64,000 nucleotides of DNA from an uncultured Aliiroseovarius sp. (GTDB taxonomy: Bacteria > Pseudomonadota > Alphaproteobacteria > Rhodobacterales > Rhodobacteraceae), in assembly GCF_947497285.1 (NCBI RefSeq), contig NZ_CANMFT010000001.1:62001-126000 (forward strand). The letters are read 5' to 3'. The number at the start of each line of letters is the position of its first letter. The stretch's first letter is position 1. The notes under the pieces are model-generated. The model was given only the letters and a program-made list of their open reading frames with translations. It made no database searches and was not told the DNA's origin. Below are positions 44,575 to 52,992 of the stretch, one piece after another. The translations under genes were made by a program, and so were the position numbers.

Positions 44575-45805
44575 TTAGAGCGATGCGAACTGCGTGCGCT
44601 GTTCAGTCCAGACAGCCGAGAACCGGGTCTTGATCAGGTAGTCCGTGGTGAGGTCATCGGGCTGTCCGCCCGCGGCGATGCCGTCAAGAACATCGGGCAC
44701 AAGCATTGCCAGGTTGGTCACCTCCTGAACGCGGCGCTTCGATACCCCTTCATTTTCGGTGATCTCAGAGAAGGCTTTTCCTGCGATGACCATTGCCAGC
44801 CAGCTGCGCCCCTCCATGATGTTCTGCACCAGCGTTCTGTCGATCTCTGCCGGTGCCTCGCCGAGATGGAGTTTCAATTCCACGCCTCGCCGGCGCATCT
44901 GGAATGGAGCGTCGATCGTCAATTCCATAACATTCATTTGTTCCGTTGCATTGCCCTTTTCCTGAAGTCTTTTCGAGACATCTGCGAGTTCGGCGGCAAT
45001 CAACCCTTCGGTCATTGACACCGCTACGCCGGGTCTGGTCAGAAGCTGCCCTACCAGTTCAGCCAGCTAGCCCTCTATCTGTTGTGCGGGCAGCCGCCAC
45101 GCATCCGGATGCTTCCGGCTGCGATCTTTGACCAGCCTGCGGGAGATATAGTAGCGAAGTCGTTTACCGTTCTTGCGGCTGTGACTAGGTGTCAGACGAT
45201 CGCCGGTTTCATCAAGGAGCTTGCCCGCCAGAGGTGATCTGGTCGCTTTTTTGTCTGGAACCGCGAGCAACCGCTGCCCCGCTCTGCAGCATGTCCTGAA
45301 CCTTGTCCCACACTGCCGGGCCGATGACGGCTGAATGTTGTCCCTCATAGGCCTGTTTCTTGTCCCGGATTCGTACCGCCGTGACCTCACGTTCGAACTG
45401 GGCAAAGCTGAGCGGCATGTTCAATGTCAGGCGCCCCATGCTGGTTGCGGTGCTAGAGCTTTGTGTGACAGATATGAAAGAGGTTTCAGCCGCATCCAAC
45501 TGGTCAACCAGCTTGGCGAAGTCGGTCAGAGGACGCTTCAACCTGTCGATCTTGTAGACCACAATCTGATCGACGCGTTTCTCGTCTACAGCCTGCATCA
45601 GTCGTTGAAGCGCCGGGCGCTCCAGATGTCCGCCCGATATGCCGCCATCGTCATAGTGTTCGGGCAGCAGTTCCCAGCCCTCGTGTTTCTGGCTGGCGAT
45701 CTAAGCCTTACAGGCTTCCCGCTGTGCATCCAGCGAGTTGAAGTCCTGCTCCAGCCCGTCTTCCGACCTCTTGCGGGTATAGATGGCACAGCGGATCCGT
45801 CGCAT
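44575..45805 (-). pseudogene. Large serine recombinase, decayed
   Basis: Pieces of one large serine recombinase are readable: MRRIRCAIYTRKRSEDGLEQ, then after an in-frame TAG at 45701 the segment HYDDGGISGGHLERPALQRL and VYKIDRLKRPLTDFAKLVDQ, then a change of frame near 45240 to LLDETGDRLTPSHSRKNGK, then a second in-frame TAG near 45069 and the C-terminal coil to 44575. The usual zinc-ribbon-side segment between RIRDK and GQHSAVI is missing. The expected catalytic Ser of the YxRxS motif is Arg (YTRKR). It cannot encode an active enzyme. Probably the relic of an integrated element at tRNA-Gln. Confidence 0.88.
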
Positions 45806-45991
45806 CACTGAACCCCAAAGAAGCGTGGCCCGGGCCGTATGCGGCTGCCAACCGAATGCCTTCTCCATTCGTGGAATCAAAGCGCTGGTCTTGCGGTTCA
45901 GCAGTTTGGTCAGTTGTTCCCGTCGCACTGGCCTCGCCTTTACGGCTTTTGCTTTCGCGGCTTTGGTTTTCTGTGCGGTTTCCGTCATCAT
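45806..45991 (-). pseudogene. DUF3489-type gene fragment fused to the recombinase
   Basis: A short basic start (MMTETAQKTKAAKAKAVKAR) followed by REQLTKLLNRKTSALIPRME and KAFGWQPHTARA, the DUF3489 pattern commonly found next to large serine recombinases in alphaproteobacteria. The second half of the domain is lost and the frame runs straight into the recombinase, indicating a deletion. Confidence 0.65.
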
Positions 45992-46163
45992 CGCCCTCGA
46001 CTCATTTGCGAAGGCCAGTCCTTCGTCCCGTATTGAGTGAAGCCCGGCGATCCCGGGCGATGTTTCGTGACGAAAGCACCGCTCTCAAATGCCTGGAAGT
46101 CCAGTGGGTTGTTAGAGAAAGGGCGGGACGCAGACCTTCGCTGCAGGTGAGCAACAAAGGCAG

Positions 46164-47039
46164 TTATGGGTATTCTGCCTTCGCGGCAAACCATTCCACG
46201 ACAGCTTGAGACGATGAACTGCGTTTCGGCCCGCGCATGGTCAACATGTAAAAGTGTTGATCGCCCGTAAGCGTTTCAGAAATGACCTGCACAAGATGAT
46301 TTGCCGCAATGTCACGCTTTACGAGAAAACTGCTGACAAGGGCTACGCCCTGGCCTGAAAGCGCGGCGTCTATGGTGAGAGCGGTCTGGTTCAGGCGCAG
46401 TCCGTGGCCTCCATGATCCTCGATTTTCAGATTCTTAAGAAAAACGGGCCAGAGATTGTGGGCGTCGTGCAATTTGGGCAGTTGTGACAGGGCTTCCGGG
46501 GTGAGCGGCAAGCGGTGCTGCGCGACCAGTGAAGGGGCTGCAACTGCGATGATCTCCTGCCGAAACAGGCGGACAACATCCAGCGCCGCGCCGAATGGCG
46601 GTTTCCCTTGTCGGATGGCCACATCGATCCCGTCGCCGTGAAAGTTCGAGATCTTTTCAGTGGCAAGGATCTGCAGGTCGATCTGTGGATGGGTCGCCGA
46701 AAAATCTGGTAGGTTCGGGATCAACCATTTTGCCGCGAAGGTCGGCGTGACACTTACCAAAACCCTACCCGGTTCGGGGCGCAAGGTCGCGGTGGCCGCA
46801 CGCAATTCCTCGAACGCTGTGGCGATACGCCCATGGTAGCTGCGGCCGGATGATGTGAATGCCAACCCTTTGGACAGCCGTTCGAACAGGGGTATTCCCA
46901 GCTGAGCTTCGAGTTGCCGCACTTGCTGCGCGACGGCGCCTTGCGTCACGCCCAATTCTTCGGCCGCAGCACGGAAGTTCAGATGACGGCCTGCCACTTC
47001 GAATGCGCGCAATCCGTTGAGGGACGGAACCTGGGTCAT
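46164..47039 (-). CDS. LysR-family regulator (GcvA-like)
   Basis: A 291-residue LysR regulator. HTH: LNGLRAFEVAGRHLNFRAAAEELGVTQGAVAQQVRQLE, with ETPLFER-type turn (GIPLFERLSKG). The effector domain follows (LVSVTPTFAAKWLIPNLPDF). MTQVPSLNGLRAFEVAGRHL is close to the GcvA/AmpR subgroup. It is divergent from an SDR oxidoreductase gene with a strong inverted repeat at 47041-47063 between them, the probable operator. Confidence 0.92.
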   Translation of the reverse strand: MTQVPSLNGLRAFEVAGRHLNFRAAAEELGVTQGAVAQQVRQLEAQLGIPLFERLSKGLAFTSSGRSYHGRIATAFEELRAATATLRPEPGRVLVSVTPTFAAKWLIPNLPDFSATHPQIDLQILATEKISNFHGDGIDVAIRQGKPPFGAALDVVRLFRQEIIAVAAPSLVAQHRLPLTPEALSQLPKLHDAHNLWPVFLKNLKIEDHGGHGLRLNQTALTIDAALSGQGVALVSSFLVKRDIAANHLVQVISETLTGDQHFYMLTMRGPKRSSSSQAVVEWFAAKAEYP

Positions 47040-47040
47040 C

Positions 47041-47063
47041 TGACAATAGTATTCCTACTGTCA
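47041..47063. promoter_or_regulatory. LysR-type operator palindrome
   Basis: TGACAATAG, 5 bp, CTACTGTCA: an inverted repeat with one mismatch out of nine pairs, immediately before the lysR start and 76-98 bp before the SDR start. This is the expected position for autorepression and activation of the divergent gene. Confidence 0.65.
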
Positions 47064-47138
47064 GGCAACATCAATTCTTACGCGCAATATTCGTCAACTT
47101 CCTTTAAAAAATTGGTTGAATCAATGTTGGAGAATACC

Positions 47139-47843
47139 ATGTCAGTAGAAAAGGTCGCACTTATCACAGCTGGTGGCAGCGGCATGGGCGCTGATGCTGC
47201 ACGCAAACTGGCCGCAGACGGCTTTCGTGTCGGGATCTTGTCTTCGTCCGGTAAGGGTGAGGCGCTCGGCAAGGAGTTGGGTGGTTTTGGGGTCACCGGG
47301 TCAAACCGCTCGAACGACGATATTGCCGCACTGGTAGAAGGCGCGACTGACCGGTGGGGTCGGGTCGATGTTTTGGTCAACTCGGCTGGGCACGGCCCGA
47401 AAGGCCCGGTGCTGGACATCTCGGATGATGATTGGCACCTGGGCATGGAAGTCTATCTGCTGAACGTCGTTCGGCCTGTGCGACTGGTGACGCCAGTCAT
47501 GCAGGCGCAGGGTGGCGGAGCAATCATCAACATCTCGACCTTTGCTGCCTTCGAGCCCGATCCGCTGTTCCCGACCTCGGGCGTGTTCCGCGCCGGCCTT
47601 GCCGCATTCACCAAGCTATACGCGGACAAGTACGCGCCCGACAATATCCGTGCGAACAATGTCCTGCCGGGGTTTATCGACAGCCTGCCTGAAACCGAGG
47701 ATCGCCGCGCGCGTATTCCCATGGGGCGGTATGGCAAAGCGGACGAGGTGTCGTCGCTGATCTCTTGGCTGGCATCCGAGCAGGGTGCTTACATGACAGG
47801 CCAGAACCTGCGGATCGACGGTGGGCTGACCCGTGCCGTCTGA
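47139..47843 (+). CDS. SDR-family oxidoreductase
   Basis: A 234-residue short-chain dehydrogenase/reductase. The cofactor loop is ITAGGSGMGADAA (TGxxxGxG variant), VLVNSAGHG is the NNAG equivalent, and NISTFAAFEP provides Ser. The expected YxxxK is replaced: FPTSGVFRAGLAAFTKLYA shows Phe where Tyr is usual, so catalysis may be altered. The C-terminal GGLTRAV is typical. ATG 47139 has GGAG six bases upstream. Divergent LysR and a small membrane protein gene suggest a regulated unit; substrate unknown. Confidence 0.85.
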   Translation: MSVEKVALITAGGSGMGADAARKLAADGFRVGILSSSGKGEALGKELGGFGVTGSNRSNDDIAALVEGATDRWGRVDVLVNSAGHGPKGPVLDISDDDWHLGMEVYLLNVVRPVRLVTPVMQAQGGGAIINISTFAAFEPDPLFPTSGVFRAGLAAFTKLYADKYAPDNIRANNVLPGFIDSLPETEDRRARIPMGRYGKADEVSSLISWLASEQGAYMTGQNLRIDGGLTRAV

Positions 47844-47850
47844 TGTCGCA

Positions 47851-48084
47851 ATGGCCGCGCCCACGACAGGGCGCACCGCTTTTACGGTGAAGTGGGCAGC
47901 GTCGATTGTCCAGATCATGGGCTATACGGCGACGGCCTTCGGCTGGACACCTTGGAACCTATATTTGTTTCTTGTGGGCGTTCTGGGCTGGTTTGCAGTC
48001 GGTGTGCTGTGGAATGACAGGGCGATCATGCTGATCCACTTCGTTGCCCTTGGTGCGATGCTTTTCGGGATGAGCAGCGCTTGA
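47851..48084 (+). CDS. Small membrane protein (DUF6552-like)
   Basis: A 77-residue protein with three hydrophobic stretches (IVQIMGYTATAFGW; YLFLVGVLGWFAVGVLW; AIMLIHFVALGAMLFGM), a pattern I associate with the DUF6552 family of Rhodobacterales. It starts 7 bp after the SDR stop and is presumably co-transcribed with it. A GTG at 47833 inside the SDR end is an alternative start. Function unknown. Confidence 0.6.
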   Translation: MAAPTTGRTAFTVKWAASIVQIMGYTATAFGWTPWNLYLFLVGVLGWFAVGVLWNDRAIMLIHFVALGAMLFGMSSA

Positions 48085-48125
48085 GTGGTTGCAGGACATT
48101 GATAGAAGATTTGCGTCCGCCATAG

Positions 48126-49016
48126 TTAACCCGGCGCAAGATGGTCTATCAGCAATTTCCACACTCGTTTGACCCGCGGGGACTTGTGTAAAGTTTCATG
48201 CGCAGCGAGCCACATGGGCAGACTTGGCAGATCAGGCTGGAAACTTAGCTTTCGAACCTTCGGGTCTGCGTCCGCGATGCAGGTTTGCATCGCACCAACG
48301 CCGCATCCGGCGCGCACCAACTCCCAGAAGACAGCCTGCTGGTCACAGCGAACACCGAAATAGTGTTTGTCGATCTGGAAGCCCAGTTTGCGCATCTGGC
48401 GCAGGATCATTTCCGATCGGTCAAAACCGACAAACGGAAAGGCGGCAAGATCCTTGAGATTTTTTGGTTGCCCCCTTTGAAGCAGGAGATCATGGGCGGC
48501 GTAGAGCGCCAGCGGCTGTTCCTCGAGTTTTCGGGTCACAGTGTCAAGCTGCTCAGGGCGGAACATGCGGATTGCGATGTCTGCCTCGCGAAAGACGAGG
48601 TTCTCGGTCGTATCGGAGGGGACCAGTTCGATTTCGATGTCAGGTTCGCTGCTGCGTATCTCTGCAATGATTGGCGGGAGCAGATAGTGGGAGATGACCA
48701 CGCTGGCGGTGATCCGGACAGTGCCGGACAGGCGCTCGTCATGGCCTGCGGCCAGAGTTGCCATCCGCGCATAAGCCCGTTCCATGTCTCGGGCGGGTTC
48801 CAACAACAGAAGGCCAGCCTCGGTCAGCTGTAGGCCGCTCGCGACCCGGACAAACAAATGGGTGCCCAACGCAGCTTCGGCGGCTTTGACATGCCGGCCG
48901 AGCGTCGGCTGGCTCTGCCCGATTTTCTTGGCAGCTGCGGTCAAGGATCCAGTTTCGGCCACAGCGAGGAAGGCGCGAATATAGGTCCAGTCCAATCTAT
49001 CTGAATTCAGTAACAT
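48126..49016 (-). CDS. LysR-family transcriptional regulator
   Basis: A 296-residue LysR regulator with HTH SLTAAAKKIGQSQPTLGRHVKAAEAALG and effector domain (TVRITASVVISHYLLPPIIAEIR; LVPSDTTENLVFREADIAIR). Divergent from an NAD(P)-binding oxidoreductase gene with AT-rich inverted repeats in the 92-bp gap. It belongs to the CrgA/DsdC-like group typical of SDR-linked regulators; effector unknown. Confidence 0.92.
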   Translation of the reverse strand: MLLNSDRLDWTYIRAFLAVAETGSLTAAAKKIGQSQPTLGRHVKAAEAALGTHLFVRVASGLQLTEAGLLLLEPARDMERAYARMATLAAGHDERLSGTVRITASVVISHYLLPPIIAEIRSSEPDIEIELVPSDTTENLVFREADIAIRMFRPEQLDTVTRKLEEQPLALYAAHDLLLQRGQPKNLKDLAAFPFVGFDRSEMILRQMRKLGFQIDKHYFGVRCDQQAVFWELVRAGCGVGAMQTCIADADPKVRKLSFQPDLPSLPMWLAAHETLHKSPRVKRVWKLLIDHLAPG

Positions 49017-49043
49017 TCAATATTGAATACCCAATATTAGTAT
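49015..49043. promoter_or_regulatory. Overlapping palindromes before the second LysR gene
   Basis: ATTCAATATTGAAT (49015-49028) is a perfect 14-bp palindrome overlapping the lysR start codon, and ATAC-9-GTAT (49027-49043) overlaps it. They fall in the promoter region of both divergent genes. Confidence 0.55.
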
Positions 49044-49108
49044 TTCCGCAATCCCAATTCATATCCATTCGCCTTATCTGTTGCCAAACATTCGAATGGA
49101 GCAATGGA

Positions 49109-49963
49109 ATGACAGGAACAGTGTTGATACTGGGCGCCTCTGGACGGTTTGGCAGACACAGCGCTTCAGCCTTTGAAAACGCGGGCTGGGTCGTCAAACG
49201 ATATCGACGCGCCTCAGACACCATGTCGGAAGTTGCAAAGGGTTGCGATGTGATCGTCAACGCGCTGAACCCACAAAACTACCACGACTGGAAAAATACC
49301 TTGCCTCGGATCACGCGGGACGTGATCCATGCAGCGAAGGTCAGTGGTGCGACGGTGATCCTGCCCGGAAATGTCTATCACTTCGGAGATCAGGGCGGCA
49401 TCTGGTCAGAAACGACCCTACCCAAACCTGTCAGTCGCAAGGGTCAAATCCGGCTGCTGATGGAGCGCACCTATGCCAGCAGTGATATACAAACCATCGT
49501 GCTGCGCGCGGGCAGTTCAATCGACCCTGATCGGCGGGGCTGCGTTATGTCAGAGATGTACCTGCGAAGGATCGGAACCAACAGGATCACTTTGCCCGGA
49601 CCGGCTGAAATAAGGCAGGCGATGTGCTTTGTGCCGGATTGGGCGCGCGCTGCGGTCGAATTGGCCGAAATGCGACACGAATTAGCAGCATTCGAGGATA
49701 TTCCGTTTGAGGGGCATACGCTCACAGCGCTGGAGATCAAAGCTGAGCTTGAGCGTCTTGCGAAACGCGACCTGAAATTTGTTCCATTTCCTTGGAGGCT
49801 GATGACGCTGACATCTCCTGTATGGGAGCTTGCCCGGGAGTTGAGAGAAATGAAATATCTCTGGAACACCGATCACGCCCTTTCAGACGAGCGGCTGAAA
49901 CAGTTGCTGCCCGATTTTCAGGTCACGCCTCTTGACGACGTTCTCCTGAGTTCACTCCCATAG
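49109..49963 (+). CDS. NAD(P)-binding epimerase/reductase-like protein
   Basis: A 284-residue protein with an N-terminal Rossmann motif ILGASGRFGRHSASAFENAGW, then GCDVIVNALNP and ATVILPGNVYHFGDQGG, as in NAD-dependent epimerase/NmrA-like extended SDRs. The YxxxK motif is not clear (MERTYASSDIQTIVLRAG). The C-terminal part (DLKFVPFPWRLMTLTSPVWE) resembles sugar-epimerase-like oxidoreductases. It is probably controlled by the divergent LysR. Function beyond the fold is unknown. Confidence 0.75.
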   Translation: MTGTVLILGASGRFGRHSASAFENAGWVVKRYRRASDTMSEVAKGCDVIVNALNPQNYHDWKNTLPRITRDVIHAAKVSGATVILPGNVYHFGDQGGIWSETTLPKPVSRKGQIRLLMERTYASSDIQTIVLRAGSSIDPDRRGCVMSEMYLRRIGTNRITLPGPAEIRQAMCFVPDWARAAVELAEMRHELAAFEDIPFEGHTLTALEIKAELERLAKRDLKFVPFPWRLMTLTSPVWELARELREMKYLWNTDHALSDERLKQLLPDFQVTPLDDVLLSSLP

Positions 49964-50167
49964 CCCTCTGGGTGGGCAGCGGCGTGTTTCCGACCATGCG
50001 GCTTTCGGAGCTTCGCCGCCGTTCGTTAGATGGCGATGCTGCGCGATGAACAAACGGACGCCACCTGACGGGTGTTCTCACAGTCATCGTCAACGGCCAT
50101 TCGCAGAAGGATAGCAACCAGATGTTGCCGTGAAACTGAAAAGGTTGAAGCAGTGTTTGCTTTTTGG

Positions 50168-50731
50168 TCAGAAGAATCGCCGAACCGCTTGGCAATATTC
50201 GCGGAATTGTTCCCCGTATTCCTGCGCAAGCCAACGTTCCTCTATGAATATGGCAACCAAATAGATCAGTGCCCAAGTGACCAACGTTGCGATTGCAAAT
50301 GGAACAGGGATGAGCAAAGCCCACCCCGCAAGGCCGAACCAAGTAGCGATGTAAATTGGATTACGTGAGTAACGAAATATCCCGTCGGTGCGCAGTCCTT
50401 CTTTCGACCCAAATGCGTTAGCCCAACCAAGCGCTATTGTTGCGCCAAATGCAATGGCGAAGCCGCAAGCAAACAACAGGATGGCCAGAACCTTTGCTGG
50501 CGCAGAAACAGGCAACCCGATGCGCCAAACATAGAGTATCGAGAAAATGATCAATCCGTAGACCACGATCCGAAACAGGATCATAAACACTGTCTTTTTC
50601 CTTGGTTGGCCTTCAGGAGGCGGCCAAAATCTGAAATTCGGATTGATGAGTTGATATGTGACAAGCGCCAAAAGAATGGAGCTTGATGTGAACGTCAGAA
50701 TGGGAAGCGCGCTAAGCAGGAGATCAATCAT
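50168..50731 (-). CDS. Isoprenylcysteine/phospholipid methyltransferase-like membrane protein
   Basis: A 187-residue protein with about five membrane segments. RYSRNPIYIATWFGLAGW and EERWLAQEYGEQFREYCQAV form the SAM-binding signature of ICMT/PEMT-type integral methyltransferases. GC content looks lower than the core genes, consistent with acquired DNA. Substrate unknown; bacterial relatives methylate lipids or remain uncharacterised. No operon partner: the flanks are the toxin array (upstream) and a gene-free stretch of about 200 bp. Confidence 0.78.
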   Translation of the reverse strand: MIDLLLSALPILTFTSSSILLALVTYQLINPNFRFWPPPEGQPRKKTVFMILFRIVVYGLIIFSILYVWRIGLPVSAPAKVLAILLFACGFAIAFGATIALGWANAFGSKEGLRTDGIFRYSRNPIYIATWFGLAGWALLIPVPFAIATLVTWALIYLVAIFIEERWLAQEYGEQFREYCQAVRRFF

Positions 50732-51026
50732 AAGCGCATCTTAGATAGGCAGTTTGCCTTGGCAACTGGATCATGGGAATGAATGACCCATTGGTCCGCA
50801 CTGCCGTCATTCTGGCAATGGAAATGCTGCACGATGGATGATTGACCAGTCTGGGAAAGCTGCGTCGCAGAGATGGACGCTTAGCCCAAGGTCTGCTCAG
50901 GACCGAATAAAGAGCTCCGGCGCAATACCATTGCGCTCTTTCGCGTGAACTATTCTGCGTCATATGGATTTGATTTGCCCAATAAACTTCGTGGGCCACG
51001 ATGAGTGGATGGCAAGCGGATACGTG

Positions 51027-51620
51027 CTAGAGCTGGCGGGCGGCGAGTTCATCACCCGTGACGGCGAAGGTCTCGGACCCTGGCGTGTCGTAGAATACGA
51101 TCCCGAAGATGAATTCAGTAGCGGACGTTTCGAGTGATCCTCCACCACTGACATGAAAATGAGCCGGGCCGTGGTCATTAGGGAAGTTGCTCGTATAGCA
51201 TTCGCCGTTGACAGTAGCCTTTGAAGGGTTGGGGGGTGGAGCATTGTTATTATGCCCCCACGCCTCCAGTTCTCCGGCGAAGTAGGTGTGGGCGTCGGCA
51301 ATCTCGAGGTTGTGGACGCGTTGGGGGTTATCATCGGCCTCCACCGACAGCACCAGCAGTTCGCACAAAGCCGCATCCCGGATCTTGTCCCCTGCCTCAA
51401 CCTCGCCCACAGGCAACCAGCCTTTGCCGGCCACAAACATCGGATGTTCCGAGGTGACACCAAGCCGCGTCGTCGTCCCATCCGCCCGTGCAAGCTCGAC
51501 CCAATAGGTGTCCAGCGCCACGCGGGTCATCAGAGCCGCTACGGGGAAGGTGCCCGAAACGCCCGTGTCTTCGTTGCGGGCGATAACAAGATCGCCCTCG
51601 CGCAGGGATTCGATGGCGAC
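51027..51620 (-). pseudogene. HINT-domain toxin cassette 3, 5'-truncated
   Basis: An open frame with no RHS part: it begins right after a TAA at 51621-51623 with VAIESLREGDLVIARNEDTG, so the nearest ATG (51530) lies inside the HINT domain. The domain continues TRVALDTYWVELARADGTTT, GVTSEHPMFVAGKGWLPVGE and ends DAHTYFAGELEAWGHNN, the HINT C-terminal motif. The tail after HINT is about 70 residues with FPNDHGPAHFHVSGGG, reminiscent of a small HFHV-motif domain. It appears to be a displaced C-terminal cassette that would need recombination onto an RHS gene to be expressed. Confidence 0.75.
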
Positions 51621-51742
51621 TTATATCACGCGTTCATCCGCTATCCTTGGCACACACATGTAGAACCAAGCGCGAAGCCCAAACGCATTCCGGCGCAAAG
51701 GCGCTAGGCCCCTACCGCCTTTGGGGCACATCACCACCATAC

Positions 51743-52306
51743 TCAATTGTCGTTCTGATTTAGCACAAATTCACCTCTATCAAATACATAGTCACTGAGA
51801 TTCGGAACGAGTTCTGGGTCTATTTCGGCAAGTACAGGCATGCCAACTGATCCAGCTGGCAGCTTCCCTTGAGTAAACATTACGACAATGTCGTCTAGCG
51901 AAAACCAATTCTCAACTATTGGACTCACCATATCTGTTAAGATCTGCAAAATTCGTTCTTCACGATCAAAATCAGACACATTTGACCCGGTATCGAAGCT
52001 GGGTGCGATCTGCTGTTTGTAGTGTTCTCGGGTGCACAGTTGCGACAGGCGAAGGTTAACAGGAAAACTTGCATCAAGAGGGCGCTTGGGCGGAAGACTT
52101 TCAAAATCGAGAAACTCTGCGGGATAGAAACCAACTGTCGGGTAGTAAGATGCAGTTTTTGACCACTGACTGCGTTGGAGCCAAACATTGCGTATCCCGC
52201 CCGGGAGCTTTTCGCGCCAGGAGTTTTTACTGAACCGAGCAAAACCAAACTCCGTAGCCCACAAGTTTACAGCATGTTGGACGCTGTCATCGTTCGTCGC
52301 TCTCAT
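51743..52306 (-). CDS. Probable immunity protein for the cassette 2 nuclease (DUF4304-like)
   Basis: A 187-residue soluble protein from ATG 52306, whose ATGA overlaps the toxin stop codon. EFGFARFSKNSWREKLPGGI followed by WLQRSQWSK and TVGFYPAEF resembles DUF4304-type proteins, some of which are predicted immunity factors. The rest is acidic (LDDIVVMF, EIDPELVPNLSDY). Base composition is visibly AT-richer than the chromosome core. Position right after a nuclease cassette is the basis for the immunity call. Confidence 0.65.
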   Translation of the reverse strand: MRATNDDSVQHAVNLWATEFGFARFSKNSWREKLPGGIRNVWLQRSQWSKTASYYPTVGFYPAEFLDFESLPPKRPLDASFPVNLRLSQLCTREHYKQQIAPSFDTGSNVSDFDREERILQILTDMVSPIVENWFSLDDIVVMFTQGKLPAGSVGMPVLAEIDPELVPNLSDYVFDRGEFVLNQNDN

Positions 52307-52974
52307 TGCTTGTATCTCATGATAATCCCAGTCCATTTGCCGCCATACTTCTTTTCCAATGCAGAGATATAACGAGCAAGTTGCGTACAGTCGCGAGATC
52401 GACGGCTTCTAGGCTTTAGCTCGACGACGGTACGGGACCCAAAGTTGACTGCATCTGCGCGACCAGCTTTTCCCAAGGGCACTTCCGTCTCCCATCCATC
52501 TCCCAAGAAGTCTCCCAATTGACAGTGCCGCTCGCGCCCAATCTGGGCAGCCGAACTGTTACCACTTGTCGATGATTTGGCATTATGCGACCAAGCCTCA
52601 AACTCACCCGCAAAATACGTATGCGCTTCCGCCACCTCGAAGTTATAGACAAGCTGTGGCGTGTCAATCTGCGTGATCGAGATGACCGTCAGCGGTTCCA
52701 GATTCTTGTCACGGATCGCATCTCCGGGGGTCAGGTCTCCGGCGAAAATCCAGCCTGCGCCTTGCACAAAGACCGGGTGGGCCGTGGTGACGCCCAATAC
52801 CGTGGTTGAGCCGTCCATCCGCGCAAGGGTTAGATGCAGGATGTCCGTGGCCTGACGAACCGAAGTGCCCACCACAGGGAAGACGCCTGTTGCACCGGTG
52901 TCTTCGTTGCGAGCGACAACCATATCGCCCTCGCGCAGGCTTTCGATGGCGACTTTTCCTGTGGGAAGAGCGTG
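52303..52974 (-). CDS. HINT-domain toxin cassette 2 with PD-(D/E)XK-like nuclease
   Basis: The open frame starts after a TAG at 52975-52977 with LPTGKVAIESLREGDMVVAR; the first ATG is at 52923. HINT motifs: VARNEDTGATGVFPV, GVTTAHPVFVQGAGWIFAGD, and EAHTYFAGEFEAWSHN, where self-cleavage is expected. The remaining 80 residues contain GRADAVNFGSRTVVELKPRS, a D...ExK arrangement typical of the PD-(D/E)XK nuclease fold, then RYISALEKKYGGKWTGIIMR. It would be a DNase or tRNase effector. No RHS body and no secretion signal: a displaced cassette. Confidence 0.75.
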   Translation of the reverse strand, partial: HALPTGKVAIESLREGDMVVARNEDTGATGVFPVVGTSVRQATDILHLTLARMDGSTTVLGVTTAHPVFVQGAGWIFAGDLTPGDAIRDKNLEPLTVISITQIDTPQLVYNFEVAEAHTYFAGEFEAWSHNAKSSTSGNSSAAQIGRERHCQLGDFLGDGWETEVPLGKAGRADAVNFGSRTVVELKPRSRRSRDCTQLARYISALEKKYGGKWTGIIMRYKQ

Positions 52975-52992
52975 CTAGCCGCCCAACAGACG

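Noticed and set aside
45067-45805. Two TAG stops as evidence of amber recoding
   Set aside because: The same gene also has a frameshift, a deletion and a lost active-site Ser, and neighbouring genes end normally, so plain decay explains it.
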